From NCBI GenBank assembly GCA_013298765.1, contig JAAFJA010000020.1, positions 1 through 41,863 on the forward strand: a DNA stretch of 41,863 nucleotides, given 5' to 3'. The notes below the pieces were generated by a model. It did no database searches, was not told where the DNA came from, and saw only the letters and a list, made by a program, of their open reading frames with translations. The DNA is from Betaproteobacteria bacterium (GTDB lineage: Bacteria > Pseudomonadota > Gammaproteobacteria > Burkholderiales > Casimicrobiaceae). Made by a program: the position numbers and the translations under genes. Below are positions 15,409 to 22,973 of the stretch, piece after piece; position 1 is the first letter of the stretch, and every line of letters starts with the position of its first letter.

Positions 15409-15551
15409 AGGTTGCACCTCGCGAGCAATTCACGAGTGACCTCCGAGATCTCGACGCCAGCCGCAAACAGCACCATGAAGCAGAACAGCGCCGCGATCAG
15501 CTTCAAGAGCATGACCAGCACTTCGGTGAGGGTAGAGTTGCCGCCCTTCAT
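15405..15551 (-). CDS. Tiny membrane protein
   Basis: A 48-aa protein with one membrane segment (VLVMLLKLIAALFCFMVLFA) and a short polar C-terminus. ATG 15551 overlaps the upstream stop, and its own stop overlaps the next start. No family recognised. Confidence 0.55.
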   Translation of the reverse strand: MKGGNSTLTEVLVMLLKLIAALFCFMVLFAAGVEISEVTRELLARCNL

Positions 15552-16072
15552 TTCGCGCCTCGCGTCTTCAGAACGATGTTGCGCAGCTGCGCGGCCCCCG
15601 GCGACTGCATCAGCACGTCGATTCGCAGCCGCGAGATCGATGCCGGATCGAACCACTCCAGCGAGCCGTCTTTCTCTTCGAGCGTGATGCCGTCGCGCAC
15701 GAAGTGATCGCGCAGCTCGCGCGGTAGCAGCGCAGACTGTGCGCAGAAGTGCGCCGTCTCGCCGCAGAACCAGACGTCGATGCGGTAGTAGCGCTCCGCC
15801 TTCGCGACGCGGGCTGGCGTCTTTGGCTCGCTCAGGCTCGCGGGCGCGCCCTTGACGCCGTTGGGAAACATGAGCTTGGTCGGCGGTGGACCAACGCGCG
15901 TATCCGCGCGCACGCCGAGGTCTAGCGCCGCACGCGCAAGCTGCTTCACGAACGCGCTGCGCTCAGCGTCGGTGCTTGGGGGAATGAGGCGTGGTTCGAC
16001 AGGCTCACCACGAACGGGAAACGGATCCACGCGCGCCAGCTCGATGTTGTCGGAGGTCAAGAAGCCGTTCAT
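15548..16072 (-). CDS. Early hypothetical protein carrying a REP-like insertion
   Basis: A 174-aa protein coupled to MuB by ATGA. After residue 14 it reads RVDPFPVRGEPVEPRLIPP, the typical translation of a bacterial REP-like element, so an intergenic-type repeat appears to have entered the coding region in frame. The rest (ADTRVGPPPTKLMFPNG, YYRIDVWFCGETAHFCAQSA) is not recognised. It looks intact despite the insertion. Confidence 0.6.
   Translation of the reverse strand: MNGFLTSDNIELARVDPFPVRGEPVEPRLIPPSTDAERSAFVKQLARAALDLGVRADTRVGPPPTKLMFPNGVKGAPASLSEPKTPARVAKAERYYRIDVWFCGETAHFCAQSALLPRELRDHFVRDGITLEEKDGSLEWFDPASISRLRIDVLMQSPGAAQLRNIVLKTRGAK
15991..16017. repeat. REP-like palindrome inside a coding gene
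   Basis: GTGGTTCGACAGGCTCACCA followed by CGAACGG: the arms GTTCG and CGAAC and the outer GTGGT/ACCAC pair can fold. The sequence resembles repeats scattered in many beta- and gamma-proteobacterial genomes. It is read in frame by the 174-aa gene. Confidence 0.6.
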
Positions 16073-17262
16073 GAGCGCGCTCCCACCGTCGCGATCTGCT
16101 CGGCGGTGACCTTCGGTGCGCCGAGGCTGGCGCACTCGTTCATGGCTGCCGCGACCAGGTTGTTGATCGCCAGCGGGTAGACACGGCTCACCGCCTTGGT
16201 GCGTTCGCGGTTCCACTCTTTGAGGCGCTGCGGGATCGCGTCGATCGCGCCCTTGTCGAACACGCGCGCTGCGGATGTGCCCGCGCGGTCGAGCTTGAAG
16301 CTGAGGTACTCGGCGAGCTTGATCGTGGCGAGCGGCTGCATCGTCATGACTTGCGTGCGCTGGATCACCTCGCGAGCGTCGTGATTCGTGGCCTCGTCGA
16401 GCAGCGCGCCGAGCTCGGGCTGGCCGATCAGCACGATGGAGAGCAGCGGACGCCAGCCCGCGCGGATCTCGGCGAAGCGCTTGAGCTGCTTGAGGGTGCG
16501 CTTGGTGATGTCCTGCGTCTCGTCAATCAAGAGCACGTGGCGCGCGCCTGCGTTGTGGCCGTCGCCGAGCAGCTTCTCGATCTTGCGAGCGCGCGCTTCA
16601 ATGGCGATCGGGATCTTCGCTGCTGGATCAATGTCGGCGATGATCGCGCGCACGATGGCGTCGTCGGTCAACCGTGCCTTGTCCACGGTGCGCGGGCGCA
16701 CGAGCACGTACTTGGTCGGCTGCGTTTCCAGCCAGCGTTCGAAGTCGAGCTGGAGCCAGCTTTTGCCGCAGCCGCTTTCGCCGACGATGGCGAGGATGCC
16801 GCCGTTCTTGGCAGTGGCGCGCATGGACTCGCGCACGAGGCGCTGGTCTTGACCGAACCACACGTCCTCGATATCGGCGGGCATGAGGGGGAACGGATCG
16901 ACGGCGATGCCGAAGTGGCGGCAGGCGTCGGGCGAAAGGGTAGTGCGTTGCATGAAGGGCTCCGGCGCTGGGGGTTGGGCGGCCTCCGGCGCAGCCAGCT
17001 CTGCGTCCGGGGTGAGTAGTTCTTCAGGGGCAGTGCACGCGACGCCGCGCGCGGCGAGGAAGCTCGCGATCTGCGGGGCGATGTGCGAGGCGGGTGTGCG
17101 CTTCAGCATCACGCCGTTCGAGACGAGCTGCACGACGGCGCTACGGCTCATTGGCGAGCCGTCCGCTTGCGTGAGGTTGCGGGCAAGCTCGGCATGGGTG
17201 ATGCCGTGTGCTTCGAGGACGCTGCGCAATCTGAGTGCGCGGCTTTGTTGTGGTGTGGCCAA
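16069..17262 (-). CDS. B: MuB-like transposition ATPase
   Basis: A 397-aa AAA+ ATPase that would bind target DNA and activate the transposase. The N-terminal 60 residues form an HTH domain (ITHAELARNLTQADGSPMSR); Walker A GESGCGKS is at 161-168 and Walker B HVLLIDETQ at 242-250. The C-terminal helices (INNLVAAAMNECASLG) resemble the MuB/ExeA group. The start is TTG 17262 with GGAGG four bases upstream; upstream ORF sequence in the same frame overlaps the transposase and is rejected. It lies 37 bp after the transposase stop. Confidence 0.92.
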   Translation of the reverse strand: MATPQQSRALRLRSVLEAHGITHAELARNLTQADGSPMSRSAVVQLVSNGVMLKRTPASHIAPQIASFLAARGVACTAPEELLTPDAELAAPEAAQPPAPEPFMQRTTLSPDACRHFGIAVDPFPLMPADIEDVWFGQDQRLVRESMRATAKNGGILAIVGESGCGKSWLQLDFERWLETQPTKYVLVRPRTVDKARLTDDAIVRAIIADIDPAAKIPIAIEARARKIEKLLGDGHNAGARHVLLIDETQDITKRTLKQLKRFAEIRAGWRPLLSIVLIGQPELGALLDEATNHDAREVIQRTQVMTMQPLATIKLAEYLSFKLDRAGTSAARVFDKGAIDAIPQRLKEWNRERTKAVSRVYPLAINNLVAAAMNECASLGAPKVTAEQIATVGARS

Positions 17263-17299
17263 GGTTCCTCCGGGTATGGACGATGGACGGTGATAAGGA

Positions 17300-19081
17300 C
17301 TAGGACGCTCCGCCAGCGACGACGCGCAGACGGGTGCGATTGGTGATGCGGTCAAGGGCGTCGCCGAGATCGGCTTCGGCGAGGCCGTTCGGATAGAGGC
17401 GCTGCAGCGCGGCGTAGTGGTCAGCTGTCCACTCGCCGCCGTCGCGCTCGCGGTACAGATCGCGCAACGCGCGCGCGGCTTCGACGACGGTGAGCACGGT
17501 GACCGGCGCGACGTACACCGGGGCAGCGGTGCCGAGTTCGGTGCCGCGACGAGGCAGGTGCGTGACGTCCGGCGTGATGAGCGGCTTGTGCGGATCCATG
17601 CCAGCGAAGGCGATGCGCTCGTCCTTCTTCGCCTGCGCGACATCGGCCATCGTGTCGGCACCAAAGGCGATCTGTTCGAGGCGCTCAGTGGCGCGCTCGA
17701 CGTTGGTTTTCGGGAGGCTCGCGAAGCTCTCGCCGATGATCGGCGCGCTTGCGGCGTAGCCCCATTCGTTGACCGCAGGTGGCGCGATCGGGTAGTGCAG
17801 CTCGTCTGCACCGTCTGCGCTAGGCGTGACGATGATGATGCCGCGCTCGACGTACGGGTTCGTCACGACCTGCACCTTCATGCCGACGCGCAAGGTCTCG
17901 GTGAGTCCGGGCACATCGCGCAGGGAGTACTCGACGCCTTCCCAAGGCACACCGAGCTTGCCGGTGACCGTGCGGTCTTTCGGATGTGTGGTGGCGAGGG
18001 TGCGCAGCACCGCCTCGCTCGGGGCCAAGCGCAGCTGCTGCTCACTGATGCGCATCCACGCGTCGACGCGTGTCATGCCGTGACGGCTGTGGCGCTGGGT
18101 GGTGTTGAACCACTTCTCCCAGCGCGTGGCAAGGGCCTGAAGTTCTTCGAGGTGCTCGACGCGGTAGCCGATGCCGAGGCGCGATTCGAAGCTGCGCTCG
18201 ACGATGTCCTGCGCCTTCTCGACCGAGCCGGTGGCGCGCGATGCGCCGACGTCGTGTCGGATGTGCGTGATCAGCGCGCGGCGGCAGAAGTTCTCGAAGA
18301 TGCCGCCCTTGAACGCGCTGCCCTGATCGGTGTAGAGCACGAAGCAGACGCCCTTGTACGGCACGCCATCGCGTCCGATCATCGCGCGGATGAGCGCGTC
18401 GATCGCGGTTGTGCTGCGCTCGCCGCCGCGTGCGTAGTACACCCAGAGCACGTGGCTGGTGTGGTCAGCGATCACGACGCGCTGCACGCGGTCGTTCTCA
18501 ATCTTGGCGACGTTGGCGGGCTTGTTCTTGTTGAAGCGCGCCTCGTCCATGATGCGCACGCCTTTGTCGCCGCGCAGGTAGAAGACGACGCAGACCGAGA
18601 AGTCCATCTGCCAGACGTGGTTCGGGTGCAGGCTCGCGAGCTGCACATGCGGCTCGGGCGTGGCGAGCTGCTTGTGATGCAGGCCGTAGACCTCCAGCGC
18701 GCGCAGGATCGTGGTGGTCGATAGCGCTACCACCTCGCCGGTGTTCTCGTCGACACGCTCGGCAGCGATCTCGCCGTTGGCGCGCAGCATGTCCACTGCA
18801 TTCGGCACGCTCAGAATGCGCTTGCCGTTCTGCCGTGTGGCCGCTTTGATGAGCGCGGCGATCTTCTCTGCCTCGGCGCGGGGGAGCGATACCGCGCCCG
18901 CGTCCGCACGCTTCTTCCGCTCTGGCTTGTAGCCGACCGTGGCGAGCTTCGTGTAGAGCGCGTTGCGCGAGCAGCCAAGGTATGACTGCGCTCGCGCGAG
19001 GATCGGCTCTTTCTCGCCGTGCGCTGCGGCATGCAGCTGGTCGGCGATCTGGCGAAGGTACTCTTGTGTGGCTGGTTGCAT
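17300..19081 (-). CDS. A: DDE transposase, MuA-like (B3/BcepMu type)
   Basis: A 593-aa transposase that would cut and join the phage ends for replication and integration. The order is an N-terminal DNA-binding region (1-100), an integrase-fold core with Asp160 (WQMDFS), Asp252 (LYTDQGSAF) and Glu288 (GSVEKAQDI), a beta-barrel-like part and a C-terminal tail that likely contacts MuB. The D-D-(35)-E spacing is correct. It is smaller than Mu A (663 aa), as in B3-type phages. Its likely targets are the GATAAA boxes at 77, 99, 41744 and 41766. Confidence 0.93.
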   Translation of the reverse strand: MQPATQEYLRQIADQLHAAAHGEKEPILARAQSYLGCSRNALYTKLATVGYKPERKKRADAGAVSLPRAEAEKIAALIKAATRQNGKRILSVPNAVDMLRANGEIAAERVDENTGEVVALSTTTILRALEVYGLHHKQLATPEPHVQLASLHPNHVWQMDFSVCVVFYLRGDKGVRIMDEARFNKNKPANVAKIENDRVQRVVIADHTSHVLWVYYARGGERSTTAIDALIRAMIGRDGVPYKGVCFVLYTDQGSAFKGGIFENFCRRALITHIRHDVGASRATGSVEKAQDIVERSFESRLGIGYRVEHLEELQALATRWEKWFNTTQRHSRHGMTRVDAWMRISEQQLRLAPSEAVLRTLATTHPKDRTVTGKLGVPWEGVEYSLRDVPGLTETLRVGMKVQVVTNPYVERGIIIVTPSADGADELHYPIAPPAVNEWGYAASAPIIGESFASLPKTNVERATERLEQIAFGADTMADVAQAKKDERIAFAGMDPHKPLITPDVTHLPRRGTELGTAAPVYVAPVTVLTVVEAARALRDLYRERDGGEWTADHYAALQRLYPNGLAEADLGDALDRITNRTRLRVVAGGAS

Positions 19082-19135
19082 GGCTTGTCGCGGTGAGGTG
19101 GCGTGAGCGGTATCGGCGGACGGAGCGCGGGCGAA

Positions 19136-20089
19136 CTAGGTGAAGTCAGCGGGCATGACGGGTTCGTCGGCGATGCCGATATCGGCTGGCGGGATCCCGA
19201 CCGACAGAGCGGCGTCGCGCAGCGCGTTGGCGACCTTGGCAAGCTGCTGCGTCTTGATGAGGCGCACGCGGTCTTCGAGACTGGCGATCGCTTTGCGGTC
19301 GCTGGCTGTCCACTCCTGCTCGTCGAGCGCGGCGACCAGTGCGGCGAAGTCGGTCGAGATGAGCTTCGCGGCTTCGCCTGTGGCGTCAACCGCGTCGGTT
19401 TCGAACGCGCGGATCATGGCGTCGTCCGGATCGTCCACCGGCTTACGCTTCTTCGCCGTCGTCAGCTTGTTGATCTTGGCGTCCTTCTCGGCGATCAGGG
19501 CGTCCTTGGCGGCTTCGTTCGCGCGCGCTTCGCGCAGCGCTTTGCGTAGCTGCACGGTGCTCATGGTGGCCACGTCGTCGGCGGTGAGGCCGAGCGCGCC
19601 GTCGCCTTCGAGCAGTTCTTCGACCTCGGTATTGGTGAGCTGTTGGAGCTGGGCGATCTTCGAGAACGACGTGATGCCGTGTGTGCGCAGCTTCTGCACG
19701 AGCTTGAGCCCGTCCTCGGTGGCGAAGCGCTTCACGGTCGCCATGTACATATAGGCCTGCGAACGACTGAGGCTGATGCGCTCCTGCGCAAGGGCGATGA
19801 ACTCATCACGCGAGGACGTGTTCGCGTGGATCGCGATCAGGATCACGCCGAGCTGCCAGCCCGAAATGCTGTGCGCGATGAGCGCTTGCTTGGCGAGGTC
19901 AACGTAGACGTCCTCGTCGTACTTCTTGGGGAGCGAGACGGCGAGCTCTTGCGAGAGGTCGGCGAGCATCGCCTCTTGTTTAGTGGTGAGCGCGGTGACT
20001 TCGTCGAGTGCGGCGAGGTCGCGTGACACTGCGGCGTCATCTGGCTGGGTGGGCTCTACGACTGCGATCTGGGTTTTCTGGCGCGCCAT
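19136..20089 (-). CDS. Putative DNA-binding regulator upstream of transposase
   Basis: A 317-aa protein with a central helical domain (GVILIAIHANTSSRDEFIAL, then ISLSRSQAYMYMATVKRFA), which resembles an HTH of the DUF3102/ParB-like sort, and a coiled-coil C-terminal part (LREARANEAAKDALIAEKDA). ATG 20089 with AAGGA upstream is chosen; the longer TTG reading starts inside an operator. Three large palindromes directly precede it, so it may bind them and control its own operon (inference). Confidence 0.65.
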   Translation of the reverse strand: MARQKTQIAVVEPTQPDDAAVSRDLAALDEVTALTTKQEAMLADLSQELAVSLPKKYDEDVYVDLAKQALIAHSISGWQLGVILIAIHANTSSRDEFIALAQERISLSRSQAYMYMATVKRFATEDGLKLVQKLRTHGITSFSKIAQLQQLTNTEVEELLEGDGALGLTADDVATMSTVQLRKALREARANEAAKDALIAEKDAKINKLTTAKKRKPVDDPDDAMIRAFETDAVDATGEAAKLISTDFAALVAALDEQEWTASDRKAIASLEDRVRLIKTQQLAKVANALRDAALSVGIPPADIGIADEPVMPADFT

Positions 20090-20105
20090 TGGGCGATTCC
20101 TTCGG

Positions 20106-20202
20106 TTGTCCGGATGACCGGACAAAGTGGGTTAGGGACGGAGGGCTGGGACGGTTTGTCCGGATGACCGGACAAAATGAAGTTGTCCGGATGGCCGGAC
20201 AA
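20106..20202. promoter_or_regulatory. Three palindromic operators
   Basis: TTGTCCGGATGACCGGACAA occurs at 20106-20125 and 20156-20175. The variant with GGATGGCC is at 20183-20202. Each copy has 8-bp arms around a 4-bp centre, and copies are 50 and 27 bp apart. They lie between the winged-helix gene and the 317-aa regulator, upstream of the transposase. In Mu, repressor operators also act as the transposition enhancer; a similar double role is possible here. Confidence 0.75.
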
Positions 20203-20209
20203 AACCGGG

Positions 20210-20530
20210 TCAAGGCGGCGGGCGCGTGTAGCGATTGCGGATCGAATCGACCTGCGATTGCGCGCGGTCGAGGGCGGTTGAGAACGCGAGCGCGATCTGC
20301 ACTGGCTTGGCGGCGAGGCGGTAGCGCCCGGTCTCCGGGATCTTCTCGGCCCAGCCAGCGGCGACCAGGTTGGCGAGCGAGCGGACAACCGTGTCGCTGC
20401 GCAGCTTGGTGGCGGCGCAAAGCTCGGTGACCGAGACGCCGCTAAACTCGTTGCCCGCGAGCAGCGTGGCGATATCGAGCGTGCGCTGGACGAGATCGGA
20501 GACGTGGTCGGGGTTGAAGTCGCGGCTCAT
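20210..20530 (-). CDS. IclR-like winged-helix regulator
   Basis: A 106-aa protein whose first 75 residues match an IclR-type winged helix (GVSVTELCAATKLRSDTVVR, then LVAAGWAEKIPETGRYRLA). It has no effector domain, so it is a small phage regulator or replication factor. ATG 20530 overlaps the Ner-like stop (ATGA). It stands just before the three operators. Confidence 0.75.
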   Translation of the reverse strand: MSRDFNPDHVSDLVQRTLDIATLLAGNEFSGVSVTELCAATKLRSDTVVRSLANLVAAGWAEKIPETGRYRLAAKPVQIALAFSTALDRAQSQVDSIRNRYTRPPP

Positions 20531-20718
20531 GCGGCCACCTTCAGGCCGAGCTTTTTCGCGCTGTCTGCGCTCTTGCCGTAGCGGCCTTTGAGCATTCCGT
20601 TAACCAGGCGTACCGCGTCGTGGTATTCGACGCCACAGGTCTTGGCGTATTGCACGAGCGTGATGTTGCGGTCGCGCAGGTGCTGCTTGAGTTGTTCCGG
20701 GGTTCTGGGCGTGGGCAT
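20527..20718 (-). CDS. Ner/Cro-like DNA-binding protein
   Basis: A 63-aa protein of the small phage HTH group that starts PRTPEQLKQHLRDRNITLV and ends in a GRYGKSADSAKKLGLK motif typical of B3/BcepMu-type early regulators. In Mu the equivalent Ner represses early and repressor promoters to favour lytic growth. It is the first gene of the leftward early operon, with GGAG 10 nt before ATG 20718 and a strong promoter at 20757-20785. Confidence 0.8.
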   Translation of the reverse strand: MPTPRTPEQLKQHLRDRNITLVQYAKTCGVEYHDAVRLVNGMLKGRYGKSADSAKKLGLKVAA

Positions 20719-20732
20719 CGGGTTAAACTCCG

Positions 20733-20795
20733 TGTGCGTAGAAGTGCGTAGTTCGTAGGTTATCCCGACGGAATAGGCTTGTCAAGCCCCGTCGG
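20733..20795 (-). promoter_or_regulatory. Early leftward promoter with nested operators
   Basis: On the minus strand TTGACA (20785-20780), a 17-bp spacer and TAACCT (20762-20757) form a sigma-70 promoter firing toward ner, transposase and the early genes. The -35 lies inside GGCTTGTCAAGCC (20776-20788), flanked by the inverted pair CCGACGG (20765-20771) and CCGTCGG (20789-20795). Two direct GTGCGTAG repeats 10 bp apart lie just downstream. This is the expected site of repressor and Ner competition. Confidence 0.75.
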
Positions 20796-20817
20796 ACTAT
20801 CTTTTTTGGGAGGCTCA

Positions 20818-21294
20818 ATGAGTCCGGAACAACGAAAGACGTTGGGCGAGTGGCTTCGGAAGAAGCGCGCAGAATCCTCGTTGGCGAAAATCACCGAGCG
20901 CTTTGGGGTGTCCAAATCCGCATGGCAACGCTACGAAAGCGGAGAACGAGAGCCGCCAATACAGCTTCGCTGGGAGCTTCAAGATGCATATCCCGACCTG
21001 CCGGGCTTTGCGGTCGCCCCCGCATTTACCCCGTCGAGGCATTTCCGCGTGGAGGAACCCGTCGTCCGTTATGAGATGCGAGGGAGCCCCGGCGGAACAG
21101 CAAGCTATGTTGCGGAGGCGCTTCGATGTAGAAAGATCGATCTCGCCGAGCACTCAGTGTTTGCGGCGTTGATGTTTGATTTGTCGGCGCGACACCTAAT
21201 CACGAATGACGCGGTTGATGTGCTGCTTGACTGGTTCGAGCGCTTCTACATTGGACGCGCCAGCAGCGTGGTTGCCCGGCGGGTCGAGGCTTGA
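20818..21294 (+). CDS. c: Phage repressor, HTH type (c)
   Basis: A 158-aa protein with an N-terminal XRE-type HTH (KITERFGVSKSAWQRYESGE, about 23-42) and a C-terminal part that may allow oligomerisation. It is divergent from the Ner-like gene across a promoter full of palindromes, so it is the likely lysogeny repressor. ATG 20818 with GGGAGG five bases upstream is clear; an in-frame longer reading is rejected. No LexA-type protease motif is visible, so it is probably not cleaved by RecA. Confidence 0.8.
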   Translation: MSPEQRKTLGEWLRKKRAESSLAKITERFGVSKSAWQRYESGEREPPIQLRWELQDAYPDLPGFAVAPAFTPSRHFRVEEPVVRYEMRGSPGGTASYVAEALRCRKIDLAEHSVFAALMFDLSARHLITNDAVDVLLDWFERFYIGRASSVVARRVEA

Positions 21295-21295
21295 T

Positions 21296-21670
21296 GTGGG
21301 GTTTCTCTCGCTGCTTTTTGGTAGGCGGCCTGAGCGGCCTTTTCGCGTTGCGTTGCCGCCTTCCATTCCTGGTATGCCGTTCGAAGACGCCGAGCGCGAG
21401 ACTTGCCGACAGCGTCACTATGCCGAGCTGTGCCGGTCGGGTTTCGCGCGTTACGCGCTCTTGCACGTGCATGTGGGGACGAGCGACGCGTGCGACGCAA
21501 TGCGGTGGCAATACTGGCGACTTGATGATCCGGGTTGGTGGGCCGCCTATCCGGCGCACAATTCGGACTGCGGTTGCATGATGGCCGCGATCGGCGACGA
21601 AGGGCTCGACGATTACGTGAAGGCTGGCATCCGATTGGTCAACATGAGCGCTTCAAAAAAAGGGCGCTAG
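21296..21670 (+). CDS. Cys-rich protein coupled to the repressor
   Basis: A 124-aa protein starting at GTG 21296, one base after the repressor stop, with GAGG six bases upstream. Its middle (YALLHVHVGTSDACDAMRWQ) and later PAHNSDCGC hold His and Cys residues that could bind metal, and the end is basic. The Cys motif faintly recalls that of F-like head proteins. It would be made in lysogens together with the repressor, so a role in immunity or exclusion can be suspected but not shown. Confidence 0.55.
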   Translation: MGFLSLLFGRRPERPFRVALPPSIPGMPFEDAERETCRQRHYAELCRSGFARYALLHVHVGTSDACDAMRWQYWRLDDPGWWAAYPAHNSDCGCMMAAIGDEGLDDYVKAGIRLVNMSASKKGR

Positions 21671-21729
21671 GCGGGCGCGGACGTGCGTCCAATGCGTCGA
21701 TGTAGCGGCCAAAGGCGTCGGTCGTGTTG

Positions 21730-21812
21730 TAACGCTGTTATAACGCTGGCGCTTGCGGTCATCGCCCCGGGGTCGTGGTGCGTTTCTGGCGGTGTTCTAA
21801 ATCGGAGGCAGT
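21730..21812 (+). promoter_or_regulatory. Possible promoter and leader before exported genes
   Basis: TATAAC (21739-21744) could be a -10 box, in a short repeat of AACGCTG; no good -35 is present. GGAGG stands before ATG 21813. It would drive the exported pair. Weak call. Confidence 0.3.
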
Positions 21813-22232
21813 ATGCGTAGTTTGATCGGTGTGTTGATTGTGCTCTTTAGCGCAGCGGCGTTGGCGCAGCAGTCGTCCGACAATCCGAGCGATGATCGCA
21901 GGGTGCCGGTGTACTGGAGTTGCGGTGGCGACGCTTGGGGTAAGGAGCTTTGCGCCGAGATTGGTGCTCGCTTTCGTGACTCGGGGCGCGTTCGCTTCTT
22001 GAGCGAACCGGCTTGGCCAGCGGTGGTGGTGGTTTGCAGTTTTGGCGCGGACGGTCCGCGCGAGCGCGAGCGCATTTTCGGTTCGTGCACGAACAATGTG
22101 TACGTGGCGGTGAGCCAGAAAGAGAAGCCGCAGAGGATGCGTCGCTTGTTTTACAGCCGGTACGACGGCGCGAAGGCAGGCGACGTTGAGTTGCGAGTCA
22201 TCGACGCGCTGAACGCGAAGTACTTGAAGTGA
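21813..22232 (+). CDS. Exported hypothetical protein
   Basis: A 139-aa protein with a signal peptide (MRSLIGVLIVLFSAAALAQQ, cleaved near ALA-Q). The mature protein has at least four Cys (YWSCGG, ELCAEI, VVCSFG, GSCTNN), so disulfide folding in the periplasm is likely. It has a strong ribosome site (GGAGG). It overlaps the HNH gene start, so the two are probably made together and may work as a pair. Family not recognised. Confidence 0.7.
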   Translation: MRSLIGVLIVLFSAAALAQQSSDNPSDDRRVPVYWSCGGDAWGKELCAEIGARFRDSGRVRFLSEPAWPAVVVVCSFGADGPRERERIFGSCTNNVYVAVSQKEKPQRMRRLFYSRYDGAKAGDVELRVIDALNAKYLK

Positions 22233-22555
22233 CCCGCGTTCTCGCCACGCTCCTCGCGCTCATCCTCTCCGCGCTCGCTTTCGCCGCCCCGCGCGATCCC
22301 ACGGTTCGCTACGAGTTTCGCAAGGCCAACCCGTGCCCGTCTACCGGCAAGACAACCGGGCGGTGTCCCGGCTATCACATCGACCATGTACGAGCGCTCA
22401 TGCTGGGTGGCCGTGACGAGGTGGCGAACATGCAATGGTTGAGCCATGCCGAGCATCGCGCGAAAACAAAGCGCGAGTTCGCCGAGTGCAAACGGGTGAT
22501 GTACTGCACGCATCGTGGCGTGAAACGCAAGCGGGACCGCCAGCGCGCAGGCTAA
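22229..22555 (+). CDS. Exported HNH nuclease
   Basis: A 108-aa protein with a signal peptide (MTRVLATLLALILSALAFAA) and a compact HNH motif: CPGYHIDHVRALMLGG and then NMQWLSHAEHRAKTKRE. Conserved Cys (CPSTG, GRCPG, ECK, YCTH) suggest disulfides. It would act on DNA in the periplasm, possibly against incoming DNA. The start is GTG 22229, overlapping the previous stop. Its stop overlaps the stop of the opposing HTH gene by 4 bp. Small exported HNH proteins of this form occur in other prophages; their role is unproven. Confidence 0.75.
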   Translation: MTRVLATLLALILSALAFAAPRDPTVRYEFRKANPCPSTGKTTGRCPGYHIDHVRALMLGGRDEVANMQWLSHAEHRAKTKREFAECKRVMYCTHRGVKRKRDRQRAG

Positions 22556-22746
22556 GCGCGCGTCTTGAGCGTGTAGAGCTCAAAGAGCGCTGCATCCATT
22601 TCGCGCTCGCCCCGTTCCCATTGACGCCAATTGCGCTCACTCCGGTAGATGGACGCGGCCGCCTCGGATTGAGTGTGTACGGCCGCCAGCCGCGCGCGCA
22701 GAACTTGTTCTGCGCTGGGCGGCAGTTTCAATGGTTGCGATGCCAC
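22552..22746 (-). CDS. Small HTH regulator, third gene of an accessory operon
   Basis: A 64-aa single-domain HTH of the TQSEAAASIYRSERNWRQWE type, ending ALFELYTLKT. Proteins like this often repress their own operon. It is the last of three co-directed genes whose promoter carries a palindrome between the -35 and -10 boxes. The layout (small unknown genes followed by a small HTH) is that of anti-CRISPR/Aca loci, but also of other self-controlled operons. Confidence 0.75.
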   Translation of the reverse strand: MASQPLKLPPSAEQVLRARLAAVHTQSEAAASIYRSERNWRQWERGEREMDAALFELYTLKTRA

Positions 22747-22973
22747 GTCTCAGCCTCATTTAGTAGGCGCTTCAGGCGCGCCAGTTGGTCGTGTAGCGGC
22801 ACGCCGCGCGCCGATTCGCTCGCTTGGAAAATCACCAGCGAGGACTGCTGCACCTCAAGATCGGTGTAGCCGTCGCCGCGACTGACGTTGACGATCAGGC
22901 CGCTGGTGTGCTGGAGATCGCCGTTCGGCAAGCGGCTCCACGCCGCCTGCCAGGCCGCATGCTTGCCGGTCAC
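22728..22973 (-). CDS. Accessory hypothetical protein, second gene
   Basis: An 81-aa protein starting at GTG 22973 in a GTGA overlap. It reads as a small strand-rich fold (HTSGLIVNVSRGDGYTDLEV) followed by a helix (DQLARLKRLLNEAETWH). No family recognised. Overlaps the HTH gene by 19 bp. A candidate effector of this operon. Confidence 0.6.
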   Translation of the reverse strand: MTGKHAAWQAAWSRLPNGDLQHTSGLIVNVSRGDGYTDLEVQQSSLVIFQASESARGVPLHDQLARLKRLLNEAETWHRNH

